A program made the translations under genes and the position numbers. Under the pieces are notes generated by a model that worked only from the letters and a program-made list of their open reading frames with translations, made no database searches and was not told the origin of the DNA. Shown here one piece after another: positions 41,999-50,420 of a DNA stretch of 64,000 bases (position 1 is its first letter; each line of letters opens with the position of its first letter). The stretch comes from Azospirillum agricola (GTDB lineage Bacteria > Pseudomonadota > Alphaproteobacteria > Azospirillales > Azospirillaceae): NCBI RefSeq assembly GCF_017876095.1, contig NZ_JAGINM010000031.1, positions 1 to 64,000 of the forward strand, given 5' to 3'.

Positions 41999-43852
41999 AT
42001 GTTGCTGGAGGTCCTGTCTCGAAGCCTTGTCGCGCGGACGACGACGGCGGCGGTGCTGCTGGTGTCGGTGCTGATCGCGGTGCCGATGGCGGTGCTGATC
42101 CAGGCCGACGTGCGGGCGACGCAGGCCGAGCTGGTGATCCGCGCCGAGCTGGCGACCAAGATCGTGCTGGACGACGCGGCGAGCGCGCTGTGGGACCTCG
42201 ACCCGGAGGAGGCGGTGACGGCGCTCGCCCCGCTGCGCTCGATCGACGCCTTCGCCGAGGCGGAAATCCTGGGAACCCGCGGCGAGCGCTTCGCCTTCTA
42301 CCGCAAGCCCGACGCCCGGCCGGTGACCGAGGACTCCTCGACCACCGCCACCGTGCCGCTGGAGCATGCCGACCGCAGCGGCAACCGGCGCGCCATCGGA
42401 ACCCTGCTGGTGCGGCTGGACGCCACCCAGACCAACACGGCGATCCGCGAGGATGTCCTGCTGCTGACCGCGGTCGGCGCCGGCATCCTGCTGCTGGTCA
42501 TCATCGGCGTGGTGTGGGCGACGCGCGGCGTCACCGTGCCGATCGCCGGCATGACCCGCGCCATGTCGGATCTGGCGGCCGGCGACGTGTCGGTCGAGGT
42601 TCCGGGGCGGCACCGCGACGACGAGATCGGCCGTATGGCGGCCGCGCTGCGCACCTTCCGCCAGAACGCCATCGATCTGCGCGCCGCCAAGGAGCGCGCC
42701 GAGCAGGCGGTCGCCTCCAAGGCCAAGTTCATGGCCGCCGCCAGCCACGACCTGCGCCAGCCCGCCCAGTCGCTGCTGATGCTGAGCGCCATCCTGCGCC
42801 GCAACGCGACGAGCCCGGAAACCGCCGATTCCGCGCGCAAGATCGAACAGGTGGTGATGACGCTGAAGCAGTTGCTCGACGATCTGCTGGAGGTGTCGCG
42901 GCTCGACGCCGGGGGCGTGACGGCGACGATGGGCGTCCACGACATCGGCGACCTGTTCCTGGCGCTCGACGCCCAGTTCGGCCCGGTCGCCCGCAACAAG
43001 GGGCTGGCCCTGGCCGTGTCGCCGCTGCACGGCGGCGTCGTCACCGACCGGGTGCTGTTCCTGCGGCTGCTCGGCAACCTGATCGACAACGCCATCCGCT
43101 ACACGGCGGCCGGCTCGGTCCAGCTCGTCGGGCTGGAAGCCGGCAGCCAGATCGTCGTCGAGGTGCGGGACAGCGGCATCGGCATCCCCGAGGACCGGCT
43201 GGAGGCCATTTTCGAGGAGTTCCACCAGATCGGCAACCCGGAGCGCAACCGCGACAACGGCATCGGGCTCGGCCTGTCGATCGTCAAGCGGCTCTCCACC
43301 GTGCTGAACCATCCGGTGAAGGTGCGTTCGGTGCTCGGAAAGGGATCGGTCTTCTCGGTCGCCATCCCGCTGGCCGCCGAACCCGCCAAGCCGCCGGAGC
43401 TGGAGAGCGTCCGCATCGACGGCGCCGCGTCCGAGACGGCGGCGCCCGCCGACGTCGCCGTGCTGGTGATCGACGACGACAGCTTCGTCCTGAACGGGCT
43501 GACCCAGTTCCTCACCGACGCCGGACGCCGGGTGCACGGCGTCTCCACCGTCGCCCGCGCGCTGGACGACCTGCGCGACGGGGTGATCCGCCCGGACATA
43601 CTGGTCGCCGACTATCACCTGTCGGCGACGGAGAACGGAATCGACTTCATCACCCAGGTGTGGTCCCTGCTGGAAGCCCGCGTCCCCGCCATCCTGATTT
43701 CCGGCCGGCTCGACGGGGAGGTGATGCGGCGGGCCGGCGACCTCGGCATTGCCGTGGTCGCCAAGCCGATCCTGCCCGACCGCCTCTCCACACTCATTGG
43801 TCAGATGGCCAAGCGGGAAAGACCTCTGTCGGTCATCCAACCTTCGAAGTAG
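41999..43852 (+). CDS. Hybrid sensor histidine kinase, HAMP type
   Basis: 617 residues: TM1 about 14-36, a periplasmic part of about 120 residues (LATKIVLDDAASALWDLDPEE), TM2 about 157-178, HAMP (TVPIAGMTRAMSDLAAGDVSVEV...DEIGRMAAALRTF), HisKA with ASHDLRQPAQSLLM (His near 250), HATPase (NLIDNAIRYT, DSGIGIPEDRLEAIFEEF, GIGLGLSIVKRL), and a C-terminal REC (VLVIDDDSFVLNG; phosphoacceptor in ILVADYHLSATENG). The HDLRQP form of the H-box also occurs in the kinase at 61161. It is divergent from the kinase at 38608 and lies 151 bp before the repeat-protein gene. Ligand unknown. Confidence 0.92.
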   Translation: MLLEVLSRSLVARTTTAAVLLVSVLIAVPMAVLIQADVRATQAELVIRAELATKIVLDDAASALWDLDPEEAVTALAPLRSIDAFAEAEILGTRGERFAFYRKPDARPVTEDSSTTATVPLEHADRSGNRRAIGTLLVRLDATQTNTAIREDVLLLTAVGAGILLLVIIGVVWATRGVTVPIAGMTRAMSDLAAGDVSVEVPGRHRDDEIGRMAAALRTFRQNAIDLRAAKERAEQAVASKAKFMAAASHDLRQPAQSLLMLSAILRRNATSPETADSARKIEQVVMTLKQLLDDLLEVSRLDAGGVTATMGVHDIGDLFLALDAQFGPVARNKGLALAVSPLHGGVVTDRVLFLRLLGNLIDNAIRYTAAGSVQLVGLEAGSQIVVEVRDSGIGIPEDRLEAIFEEFHQIGNPERNRDNGIGLGLSIVKRLSTVLNHPVKVRSVLGKGSVFSVAIPLAAEPAKPPELESVRIDGAASETAAPADVAVLVIDDDSFVLNGLTQFLTDAGRRVHGVSTVARALDDLRDGVIRPDILVADYHLSATENGIDFITQVWSLLEARVPAILISGRLDGEVMRRAGDLGIAVVAKPILPDRLSTLIGQMAKRERPLSVIQPSK

Positions 43853-44003
43853 CCTTCCCGATAAGGGCAAACCACTAAGATTGGGTATCTTGTTGATGTC
43901 CTGAAAATGGCGCAGGCTCCGCGTGCGCCATTGCTCCAGCATCTGGTGCGGCATCCGGATGCCAAGGCCGGATACCGGCAGGAACAAACACGGAGGACAT
44001 GTG

Positions 44004-44603
44004 ATGCCCATCCAGGCCAAGACCGACGCGCAGCGGGTTCGCGACATCATCGCAGGGTTCGACTTCGGTTACGTCGTGACCCGCGCCGTCGCGGCCGGCA
44101 TGAGCGACCGGACGGCCGCCATCGCGCTGGACCAGCTCAAGGATTTCCTGCTGGCCTGCGCCGAGCATCCGGAGATGGACATCGTTCCGCCGTCGGCGGC
44201 CTGCGACGACCTCTGGCACGAATTCATCGTCGCCGACACCCGCGCCTACGTCCGTTTCTGCGACGCGGTCTATGGCGAGTATCTGCATCACAACGGCGTC
44301 ACCGTGGCGGCCGACCGCATGGCCGCCGCCCGTCGCGACAGCGCCCGCCTGTTCGAGGCCCCGGCCAACGCCGACTGCCTGCGGGAAGCCAAGGGCGCGG
44401 ACTGCCTGCGCGAGGCCAAGGGTGCTGACTGTCTGCGCGAGGCGAAGCCGGCGGATTGCCTCCGTGAGGCCAAGCCCGCCGATTGTCTGCGGGAAACCAA
44501 GCCCGCGGATTGCCTGCGCGAGGCCAAGAGCGCCGACTGCCTGCGGGAAGCCAAGCCCGCGGATTGCCTGCGCCAAGCCGAAGGTCCCAGCCACGCCGCT
44601 TGA
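44004..44603 (+). CDS. Uncharacterised protein with eight C-terminal 9-residue Cys repeats
   Basis: 199 residues in two parts. Residues 1-122 form a helical domain with the conserved-looking stretch CDDLWHEFIVADTRAYVRFC then DAVYGEYLHHNGV. This pattern (WHxFI...TxxYxxFC...GxxLHH) recalls GRDP/DUF1399-like proteins, but I am not sure. Residues 123-194 are eight tandem copies of ADCLREAKx, where x is Gly, Pro or Ser, each with one Cys. The last copy is ADCLRQAEG, followed by PSHAA. Copies differ at many synonymous positions yet keep the peptide, a sign of selection on the protein. The ATG at 44004 has GGAGGA six bases upstream. A strong terminator follows at 44651. Function unknown; metal or thiol chemistry is only a guess. 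Confidence 0.72.
   Translation: MPIQAKTDAQRVRDIIAGFDFGYVVTRAVAAGMSDRTAAIALDQLKDFLLACAEHPEMDIVPPSAACDDLWHEFIVADTRAYVRFCDAVYGEYLHHNGVTVAADRMAAARRDSARLFEAPANADCLREAKGADCLREAKGADCLREAKPADCLREAKPADCLRETKPADCLREAKSADCLREAKPADCLRQAEGPSHAA
44370..44585 (+). repeat. Eight tandem 27-bp in-frame repeats
   Basis: Each unit encodes ADCLREAK plus Gly, Pro or Ser. Units 1 and 7 are identical over the first 24 bases (GCCGACTGCCTGCGGGAAGC then CAAG), while others vary at wobble positions (GAC/GAT, TGC/TGT, CGG/CGC/CGT, GAA/GAG). There are no spacers, so it is not a CRISPR array. Confidence 0.9.
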
Positions 44604-44650
44604 CGCCCCACGCCTCCGAGGGGAGGCGGCAAGGGGCCAAACGCAACACA

Positions 44651-44684
44651 CCCCTGCCCGCTCGCGCGGCGCAGGGGTTTTTTT
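44651..44684 (+). terminator. Intrinsic terminator after the repeat-protein gene
   Basis: CCCCTGC and GCAGGGG form the stem, followed by seven T (44678-44684). Oriented for the plus strand, it ends the transcript of the repeat-protein gene before the convergent binding-protein gene. Confidence 0.85.
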
Positions 44685-44730
44685 CGCCCCCTGCCCCGCG
44701 TCCACCCGTCCCCGATCCGGGCGCCGTCGC

Positions 44731-46278
44731 TCAGGCGAAGTTCATGCCGCCGAACGGGGTGATGAAATTGTCGCTCAGGGCGTTGCTGCGCAACGCCACG
44801 TAATCCGGAACCACAAGCGGGATCAGCGGCAGATCGTCCATGACGATGCGTTCGGCCTCCTTGTAGGCCGCCGCGCGCTGCTCCGAATCCGCCAGGGCCA
44901 TGGCCTTCTCGACAAGTCCGTCGAACTCGGGACTGGACCAGCCGACCGGGTTGAAGCGGCTGCGGCTGGAGAACAGCTCGTCCAGGAAATTCATCGGATC
45001 GGGGTAGGTCGCGGTCCAGCCGAACAGGAAGGCGTCGTAGTCGCGCCGCCGCGAGCGCGCGATGAACTCCTGCCGGGGCGCGATTACCAGCTTGGCCGGG
45101 ATGCCGTGGTTGTTCCACTGCGACACGTAATAGACGAACTCCCGCCGGTATTCCGGCAGGACGTTGACGGTGAAGGGCTCGATGCCGCGCCCGTCCGGAT
45201 GGCCGGCTTCGGCGAGCAGCGCCTTGGCGGCGTCCGGGTCGTAGGCCAGGGACTCCAGCCGCTCGTTGGCGAGCAGGGCCGGCGGCACGACGCCGTTGTG
45301 GACCCGCGCCACCCCCCGGAAGAAGCGCTCGGCCATCGCCTCGCGGTCGATCAGCAGCGACATCGCCCGGCGGACGCGGACATCGCCGAACGCCCTCACA
45401 CGGCGCGGGTCGAGCGCCACCGCCCGCATCTGCATGCGCGGGCATGAGATCAGCGCCCGCTTGAAACCCGGATCGTCGATGACCGCGCGCAGCGCGTCGG
45501 TGTCGACGAAGGAGAAATCGATCTGGCTGTCGTTGAACAGCGTGATGCCGTCGTTGCCGATGCCGGTCGCCAGGAAGGACACGCGCTCGAAGGGCAGGGC
45601 GCCGCCGCGCCAGTGCGAGCTGGCCTCGACATCGACCCGGATCCCTTCCGTGCTTCCGGTCAGCCGGTAGGGGCCGGTTCCCGCCGACATCGTCCGATAC
45701 CAGGCCGGGCCCGCCTCGGCGATGGCCTGGGTGTCGAGGATGTTGAAGCGGGCGAAGGGGAAGGTGGCGCAGGGCTCGTCGCAGACCACCTCCAGAGTGA
45801 GATCGTCGACCACGGTGACGCCGCGCAGGTCGGTGGCGGTCCGTTCGCGCAGCTCGCGAAAGCCCTGGACCTTCGACAGCGCGAGCACGGCGAAGTTCGC
45901 TCCCTCGGTCGCCAGAGCCGCTTCGAAGGTGCGCTTGACGTCGCGCGCGGTGAAGGGACGCCCGGTGTGGAAGCGGACGCCATCGCGCAGGCGCAGCCGC
46001 CAGCGGGTCGCCTGGGCCTCGGCGTCCCAGGACAGCGCCAGACCGGGCAGGACCCGGCCGTTCGGGTCGATGCTGGTCAGGCTTTCATACATGGAGCCGA
46101 GGATTTGACGCGCCACCAGATCGTTGACGGTCAGCGGGTTGAGCGAGGCGGGCAGGGACTTGATGCCGATCCGCAGGGCGCCGGCCACGGCGGCGTTCGC
46201 CACCGCCGACGGTCCGGCCCACAGCGCGGCGGCCGTTCCCAGCAGACCGAGGAAGTGGCGTCGATGGACAGCCGGCAT
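44731..46278 (-). CDS. ABC transporter substrate-binding protein, peptide/nickel (SBP_bac_5) family
   Basis: A 515-residue extracytoplasmic receptor with a Tat-like signal (RRHFLGLLGTAAALWAGPSA; RR plus hydrophobic core, AxA near residue 30). Domain hallmarks include LNPLTVNDLVARQILGSMYESLTSIDPNGRVLPGLALSWD, WRLRLRDGVRFHTGRPFTARDVKRTFE and DAFLFGWTATYPDPMNFLDELFSS. It binds oligopeptides, nickel chelates or similar ligands. No permease or ATPase genes are nearby, so it is an orphan receptor. The start at 46276-46278 gives the signal peptide directly. Confidence 0.88.
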   Translation of the reverse strand: MPAVHRRHFLGLLGTAAALWAGPSAVANAAVAGALRIGIKSLPASLNPLTVNDLVARQILGSMYESLTSIDPNGRVLPGLALSWDAEAQATRWRLRLRDGVRFHTGRPFTARDVKRTFEAALATEGANFAVLALSKVQGFRELRERTATDLRGVTVVDDLTLEVVCDEPCATFPFARFNILDTQAIAEAGPAWYRTMSAGTGPYRLTGSTEGIRVDVEASSHWRGGALPFERVSFLATGIGNDGITLFNDSQIDFSFVDTDALRAVIDDPGFKRALISCPRMQMRAVALDPRRVRAFGDVRVRRAMSLLIDREAMAERFFRGVARVHNGVVPPALLANERLESLAYDPDAAKALLAEAGHPDGRGIEPFTVNVLPEYRREFVYYVSQWNNHGIPAKLVIAPRQEFIARSRRRDYDAFLFGWTATYPDPMNFLDELFSSRSRFNPVGWSSPEFDGLVEKAMALADSEQRAAAYKEAERIVMDDLPLIPLVVPDYVALRSNALSDNFITPFGGMNFA

Positions 46279-46366
46279 GTCAGAAGACCATGACCCGTGG
46301 ACGGAACCATCCTGATGTAGCACGAACGGCCGGCGCGGTCACCTCACCCGCCCACCCGAGACCGGC

Positions 46367-46380
46367 TTTCGAGATCGAAA
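46367..46380. promoter_or_regulatory. Candidate ParB (parS-like) palindrome
   Basis: TTTCGAGATCGAAA, a perfect palindrome of form TTTCGA-N2-TCGAAA except for the GA spacer, about 70 bp downstream of parB. A second copy is at 46423-46442. Placement beside parB suggests a centromere. Confidence 0.4.
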
Positions 46381-46422
46381 CACAACTTCTTGTTTAAGAA
46401 AAACACCAAAACAACCCTCGCG

Positions 46423-46442
46423 CGCTTTCGACTTCGAAAGCG
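46423..46442. promoter_or_regulatory. Second parS-like palindrome or parB terminator
   Basis: CGCTTTCGACTTCGAAAGCG: 8-bp perfect arms around ACTT, immediately after the parB stop codon. It shares TTTCGA-N2-TCGAAA with the site at 46367. On the minus strand a T-rich stretch follows after about 15 bases, so termination is an alternative role. Confidence 0.45.
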
Positions 46443-46446
46443 GCGG

Positions 46447-47304
46447 TCACCCTTCCAGAAGGCCGTCGATCCGGTCCCGCAGGGCCCGCAGCCGGTCGCG
46501 ATGCTCCTTCTGGAGCGCGTCGCCGACGCTGCCGATGGCCGCCAGATCCTTGTCGATGCGATTGATCGCCTTGCCCAGCACTTGCAGCGGCTCCGCCGCC
46601 GCGCGGCTCGCCGAGGGGCGTGCCGCGCGCACGGCGCTGACCGTCAGCCCGCCGGTGCGGGCCGATTGCCAGAGCGCCCGGATCTGCGCGGGATCCTCGA
46701 CGAAGGCCAGCTCGACCAGGGCGGAGCGCGACACCGCGTCCGGGTTCGTCCGGTAATCGGCCAGAATGTCCTCGGGCAGGGTGAGCACCTTCAGGCGCTT
46801 CGACACCTCGGCTTCCGAACAGCCGACGGCACCGGCGACCTCGGCCTGGGTGTAGCCATGGGCCTCGATCAGTTGGGTCAGGCCGCGCGCCAGATCGATG
46901 GCGTCGAGATCGACACGCTGGACGTTCTCGATCAGCGCGATCTCCTCGGGTCGGCCCTTGGTGATGATCGCCGCGATGGTCGGGCGGCCGAGCAGACGGT
47001 GCGCCCGCAACCGACGCTCGCCGGCGATCAGCCGGTAGCGTCCCTTCTCCGCACCCTCCTGGACCAGCACCGGCTGTTGCAGGCCGTGCCGCGCGATGGA
47101 ATCGGCGAGCGAGCGCAGGGACTCGTCGTCGAACACCGTGCGCGGCTGATCCGGGTTGTCGTCGATCGCCGCCAGATCGGCCTCGACCAGCCGGGGCAGC
47201 ACGCCGCTCAACCCGAACAGGCGGTCGGTTTCGGGGGCGGAGCCGGTGTCCTTGGCCTGGAGCACCGTCGCGACGGTCTGGCGGGTCAGCTTCTTAGGCG
47301 GCAT
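46447..47304 (-). CDS. parB: ParB/RepB-type partition protein
   Basis: A 285-residue centromere-binding protein: N-terminal ParB/Srx nuclease-like CTPase domain with NPDQPRTVFDDESLRSLADSI, IARHGLQQPVLVQ and RYRLIAGERRLRAHRLLG, then the helix-turn-helix HGYTQAEVAGAVGCSEAEVSKRLKVLTLP, then a C-terminal dimerisation part. It loads on parS and acts with ParA to segregate the replicon. The start overlaps parA by 11 bp. Two TTTCGANNTCGAAA palindromes just downstream are possible binding sites. Confidence 0.93.
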   Translation of the reverse strand: MPPKKLTRQTVATVLQAKDTGSAPETDRLFGLSGVLPRLVEADLAAIDDNPDQPRTVFDDESLRSLADSIARHGLQQPVLVQEGAEKGRYRLIAGERRLRAHRLLGRPTIAAIITKGRPEEIALIENVQRVDLDAIDLARGLTQLIEAHGYTQAEVAGAVGCSEAEVSKRLKVLTLPEDILADYRTNPDAVSRSALVELAFVEDPAQIRALWQSARTGGLTVSAVRAARPSASRAAAEPLQVLGKAINRIDKDLAAIGSVGDALQKEHRDRLRALRDRIDGLLEG

Positions 47305-48340
47305 CGACGGTCTCCCGCAGGCGTCCGGTGGCGGTCAGCAGGGCGGTGGCGATGGCGGCGTAGCTCTCCACGCCGGGGGCGCCGATGTCGGCGTCGAGCG
47401 TGATGACGTTGGCCCCCGCCGCCTGGGCGTAGATGGTGGCGCGCGGCACCGGCGGGAACACCCGTCGCTCGGCCCCCCACAGCCGGTTGATGTCCTCCAG
47501 CGAGGATTTGTCCTGGGTCTGGCGCGGGTTGACCATGGTCGGCAGGATGCCGAGGATCTCCAGGCGCGGGTTCAGGCGCCGCTGGATCTTGGCCACCGTG
47601 TCGAGGAAGGCGCTGACGCCGAGGATGGCGTGCGGCTCGGCCTGGCAGGGCACCAGCACGTAATCGGCGGCGGTCAGCGCGTTGATGGTGACGGCACCGA
47701 GGTTGGGGGCGCAGTCGATGACGATCACGTCGTAGTCGGCGCGCACCCCGTCCAGCAGCTCGGCCAGCGCGGTCTGCGCGTTGGTCAGGTTGCCGGGAAG
47801 CTCGGTGTCGGCGCTGGCCAGGGCGATGCTCGACGGCACCACGTCCAGACCGGCGACGCCGGTCGGGCGGATGACCGCGGAGAGCGGCGCCTTGCCCATC
47901 AGCGCGTGGTACAGCACCCGCCCGGCCTCGGTCAGCGCCACCACGTCGGCCTGCGGCACGCCGACATGGACGGTGGCATTGCCCTGCGGGTCGGCGTCGA
48001 CCAGCAGCACCCGGTTGCCGGCCCGCGCCAGCAGGAAGGCGAGGTTGATCGAGGTCGCGGTCTTCGCCGTGCCGCCCTTCTGCAAACCGATGGCGATGAT
48101 CGTGCCGGCGCGCGGCGCCTCGGTCGCCGGACGCTCCAGCGCCAGCAGCAGCAGGCGGCCGAGCACGTCGCGGGGCATGGCCTCCTTGCCGGTTTCCCAC
48201 TTGCTCAGGCGCTGCTTGTCGTATTTGCGGCCGGTCAGCTCATTGACGAACGCCGCCATCTGCGTCTGGGTCAGGCCGCGCCGTTCCCGCAACGCCTTCA
48301 ATTCCTCGCCCGTCACCGAAACCTCCGCCGCACCGCTCAA
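47294..48340 (-). CDS. parA: ParA partition ATPase with N-terminal helix-turn-helix
   Basis: 348 residues. Residues 10-60 are an XRE-like HTH (LKALRERRGLTQTQMAAFVNELTGRKYDKQRLSKWETGKEAMP); the ATPase has a deviant Walker A KGGTAKT at 88-94, LLVDADPQGNATVHVG and VIVIDCAPNLGAVTINAL. This is type Ia architecture, in which ParA also represses its own operon. Within the Walker A motif, KGGTAKT replaces the commoner KGGVGKT. The gene lies 67 bp behind repA and overlaps parB, giving a repA-parA-parB unit. Confidence 0.94.
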   Translation of the reverse strand: MSGAAEVSVTGEELKALRERRGLTQTQMAAFVNELTGRKYDKQRLSKWETGKEAMPRDVLGRLLLLALERPATEAPRAGTIIAIGLQKGGTAKTATSINLAFLLARAGNRVLLVDADPQGNATVHVGVPQADVVALTEAGRVLYHALMGKAPLSAVIRPTGVAGLDVVPSSIALASADTELPGNLTNAQTALAELLDGVRADYDVIVIDCAPNLGAVTINALTAADYVLVPCQAEPHAILGVSAFLDTVAKIQRRLNPRLEILGILPTMVNPRQTQDKSSLEDINRLWGAERRVFPPVPRATIYAQAAGANVITLDADIGAPGVESYAAIATALLTATGRLRETVDAA

Positions 48341-48407
48341 GTCGGTCGGACACTAGCAAGTCGTCGCCACTGCGGCAACGGGTGTCTACCGGCGGCGTTT
48401 CCGTTCG

Positions 48408-49370
48408 TCACACGGTCTCGTCATACTCGACCTTCGGCGCGTCGATCCAGGAGGGCGCCGGGCCATGGTCCTTGCGCCAGAACAGCACCGGCAGATCGGC
48501 GTTCAGCACGCGGCCGAGCACGGCCCCCCGCGCCTTCATCACCTCCTTGTACTCGGCCGCCTCGACGATGCGGACGCCGTAGCCGGGGATGCGGCCGGCT
48601 TCCAGAACCGGATTCAGCGCGTTCTTGAACTTGCGCAGGTCGTTGTCCGAGCCGACCCGCTTGCGCAGCGGCTCCAGCGCCATCCAGAAGGCGTTGCCGC
48701 GCGCAAGATGCGCCCGCGCGATCTCGTAGAGCCGCTTCTCCACCGGCTTCAGGCCGAAATACTCGTCGTCGTAGCTCAGCAGATTGTGGCCCAGCGCCGC
48801 CCGCGCCACCCAGCCGGACAGCGTCAGCTTCAGGCCGCGCACCGCGCGCTCGCCGTCCTTCTTGCGCTGGTACAGCAGCTTGTAATCGGAAATCCACGAG
48901 AAGGCGCCCGTCTCGCCCTCGCCGCCGGTCTCCAGGTTGGTCTTGATCTGGGTGCCCTGAAGCCGCTCCAGCGCACCCTCGATCTTGTCGTAGGCGCTGC
49001 CGCCGGCGGTCTTGCCGACGATGCGCTGGAGGTCGCTGGTGGTGAAGTGCAGTTCGCCCGCCTTGGCCGCCGCCTTGCCCTGTTCCATCTTCTCGCGCAG
49101 CAGCGAGATGGCGTAGAGCAGCACCGCCTTGTCCCAGATCGTCGCGACGCCGACATTCTTGGGCGCCCGCACCTCGATGCGCACCTTGCCGTCGTCGTAG
49201 GTCGGCAACGCCTCCACCTTGTCCTTGGACAGGCCGAACAGGCTGTAGACCATCATGTGGCGGTCGTTCTGCACGTCGCCGGTCAAGGGCGAGTCCAGCC
49301 GCAACGCCAATTGCAGCGGCCGGTCGAGAAGTTCCGCGTGGGTGGCCGCGTGGTTGGTGGTCTGGGTCAT
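48408..49370 (-). CDS. repA: Replication initiator protein A (RPA family)
   Basis: A 320-residue plasmid initiator of the RepA/RPA type found in many Rhodospirillales and Azospirillum replicons: RHMMVYSLFGLSKDKVEALPTYDDGKVRIEVRAPKNVGVATIWDKAVLLYAISLL, IVGKTAGGSAYDKIEGALERLQGTQIKTN and GLKPVEKRLYEIARAHLARGNAFW. Winged-helix DNA-binding parts are implied. MTQTTNHAATH at 49368-49370 is taken as start; the frame continues upstream only because the iterons encode NGDV-like peptides. It presumably binds the iterons at 49476-49975. Confidence 0.9.
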   Translation of the reverse strand: MTQTTNHAATHAELLDRPLQLALRLDSPLTGDVQNDRHMMVYSLFGLSKDKVEALPTYDDGKVRIEVRAPKNVGVATIWDKAVLLYAISLLREKMEQGKAAAKAGELHFTTSDLQRIVGKTAGGSAYDKIEGALERLQGTQIKTNLETGGEGETGAFSWISDYKLLYQRKKDGERAVRGLKLTLSGWVARAALGHNLLSYDDEYFGLKPVEKRLYEIARAHLARGNAFWMALEPLRKRVGSDNDLRKFKNALNPVLEAGRIPGYGVRIVEAAEYKEVMKARGAVLGRVLNADLPVLFWRKDHGPAPSWIDAPKVEYDETV

Positions 49371-50420
49371 GCCGTCTCTCCGCTCGGCCACGGGCGCGGC
49401 GACGGGTGCCCGCCTGTGCCCATGGTTCAGATCATAATCGGACAGCCTGCCGCCCTGTTCCACTGCCGAAGCCCAAACGTCGCCGTTCTGCCGAAAGATT
49501 CCCGGGGCCGGACCGGCTCCCCATTCCGATCCCCCGCAAGCAACGTCGCCGTTCTGCCAGTTTTTGGACGACCGCGTCCGCGACGGCCGGGCACCGGCCG
49601 GCCGGCATGCCCGTTCGGACCGCACCGGAAGCGTCTCCGTTCTGCCGTCCAACGATCCGCCCAATCCCGGCACTCATTGGTAAGTCACTGACAAACATAG
49701 GTTTTTATTGCAGAAACGTCTCTAGAGACCAGCAAAGCCGACGCAAAACCCTTCGGCACTGGCAGAACGGCGACGTTCCCCGCGCGGCCGGCCGCCCCGA
49801 TTCTCGGGCGATTCCGGCAGCCCGACTCACCCGCCGCCCGGATTCGGCCGCCATCATTCGGCAGAACGGCGACGTTTGCCTCCCCCGAACGGCGAAAGCC
49901 GGCTCCGGCGCTCAAAGAATCTTTCGGCGGAACGGCGACACCAGCGGCCGGATCTTTCGGCGGAACGGCGACGTTCGCGATCCGGCCTTGCCGATGAATC
50001 CCGATCAAAGCGTTGATTCCCCTGGAATCGCCGACGCCGGACGCCGGCGGATCCGGGACGGGACGCTTTTCGTTAAGACCGTGGACAGGATCGCAACGCC
50101 ACGTACACATTTCCCACAAGGGGCGGACAACGCCCTTTTTCGGGATTTTTCGCGCCCCGGCCCAGGCCCGCGGCGCCGCAACGGAGACGACGATGAGCTA
50201 GTGGAGCAACGCACGCTCCGAAAACACAAAAGGCCCGGATTGCTCCGGGCCCTTCGTGTCGGACGGAGGAGACCGAGGGACACCCGACCACCCCACATCT
50301 GGCTGTTTGGCGACTCCATGATGTCAGGGCAGGTGCGGAAAGCCAAGCGGATTCGCGAGAGTCCGTCGACGCCATCCCTTTGTCTCCGTCTCTTCGGATT
50401 GGAACGACAAAGGGCTTGTC
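49371..50420. other. Replication origin region with inverted sets of iterons
   Basis: Three minus-oriented copies of AACGTCGCCGTTCTGCC lie at 49476-49492, 49542-49558 and 49631-49646 (the last degenerate). Four plus-oriented copies of GGCRGAACGGCGACGTT lie at 49761-49777, 49860-49876, 49926-49940 (partial) and 49959-49975. They flank an AT-richer core (about 49679-49735) with TCTCTAGAGA. Several copies share an adjacent GAAAGATT/AATCTTTC. This is the probable oriV bound by RepA. No clear DnaA box was recognised. No convincing gene lies in 49371-50420. Confidence 0.8.
50232..50251 (+). terminator. Hairpin upstream of the HTH gene
   Basis: GGCCCGGA-TTGC-TCCGGGCC with A-rich 5' and CTTC 3' flanks. 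It may insulate the origin from transcription or form a leader structure; the T-run is poor. Confidence 0.5.

Noticed and set aside
44370..44585. Possible CRISPR array
   Set aside because: Units are 27 bp, directly adjacent, in frame and differ at wobble positions; there are no spacers and no cas genes.
49476..49975. Direct-repeat array interpreted as CRISPR
   Set aside because: Copies lie in two orientations with irregular spacing beside repA; iterons explain them better.
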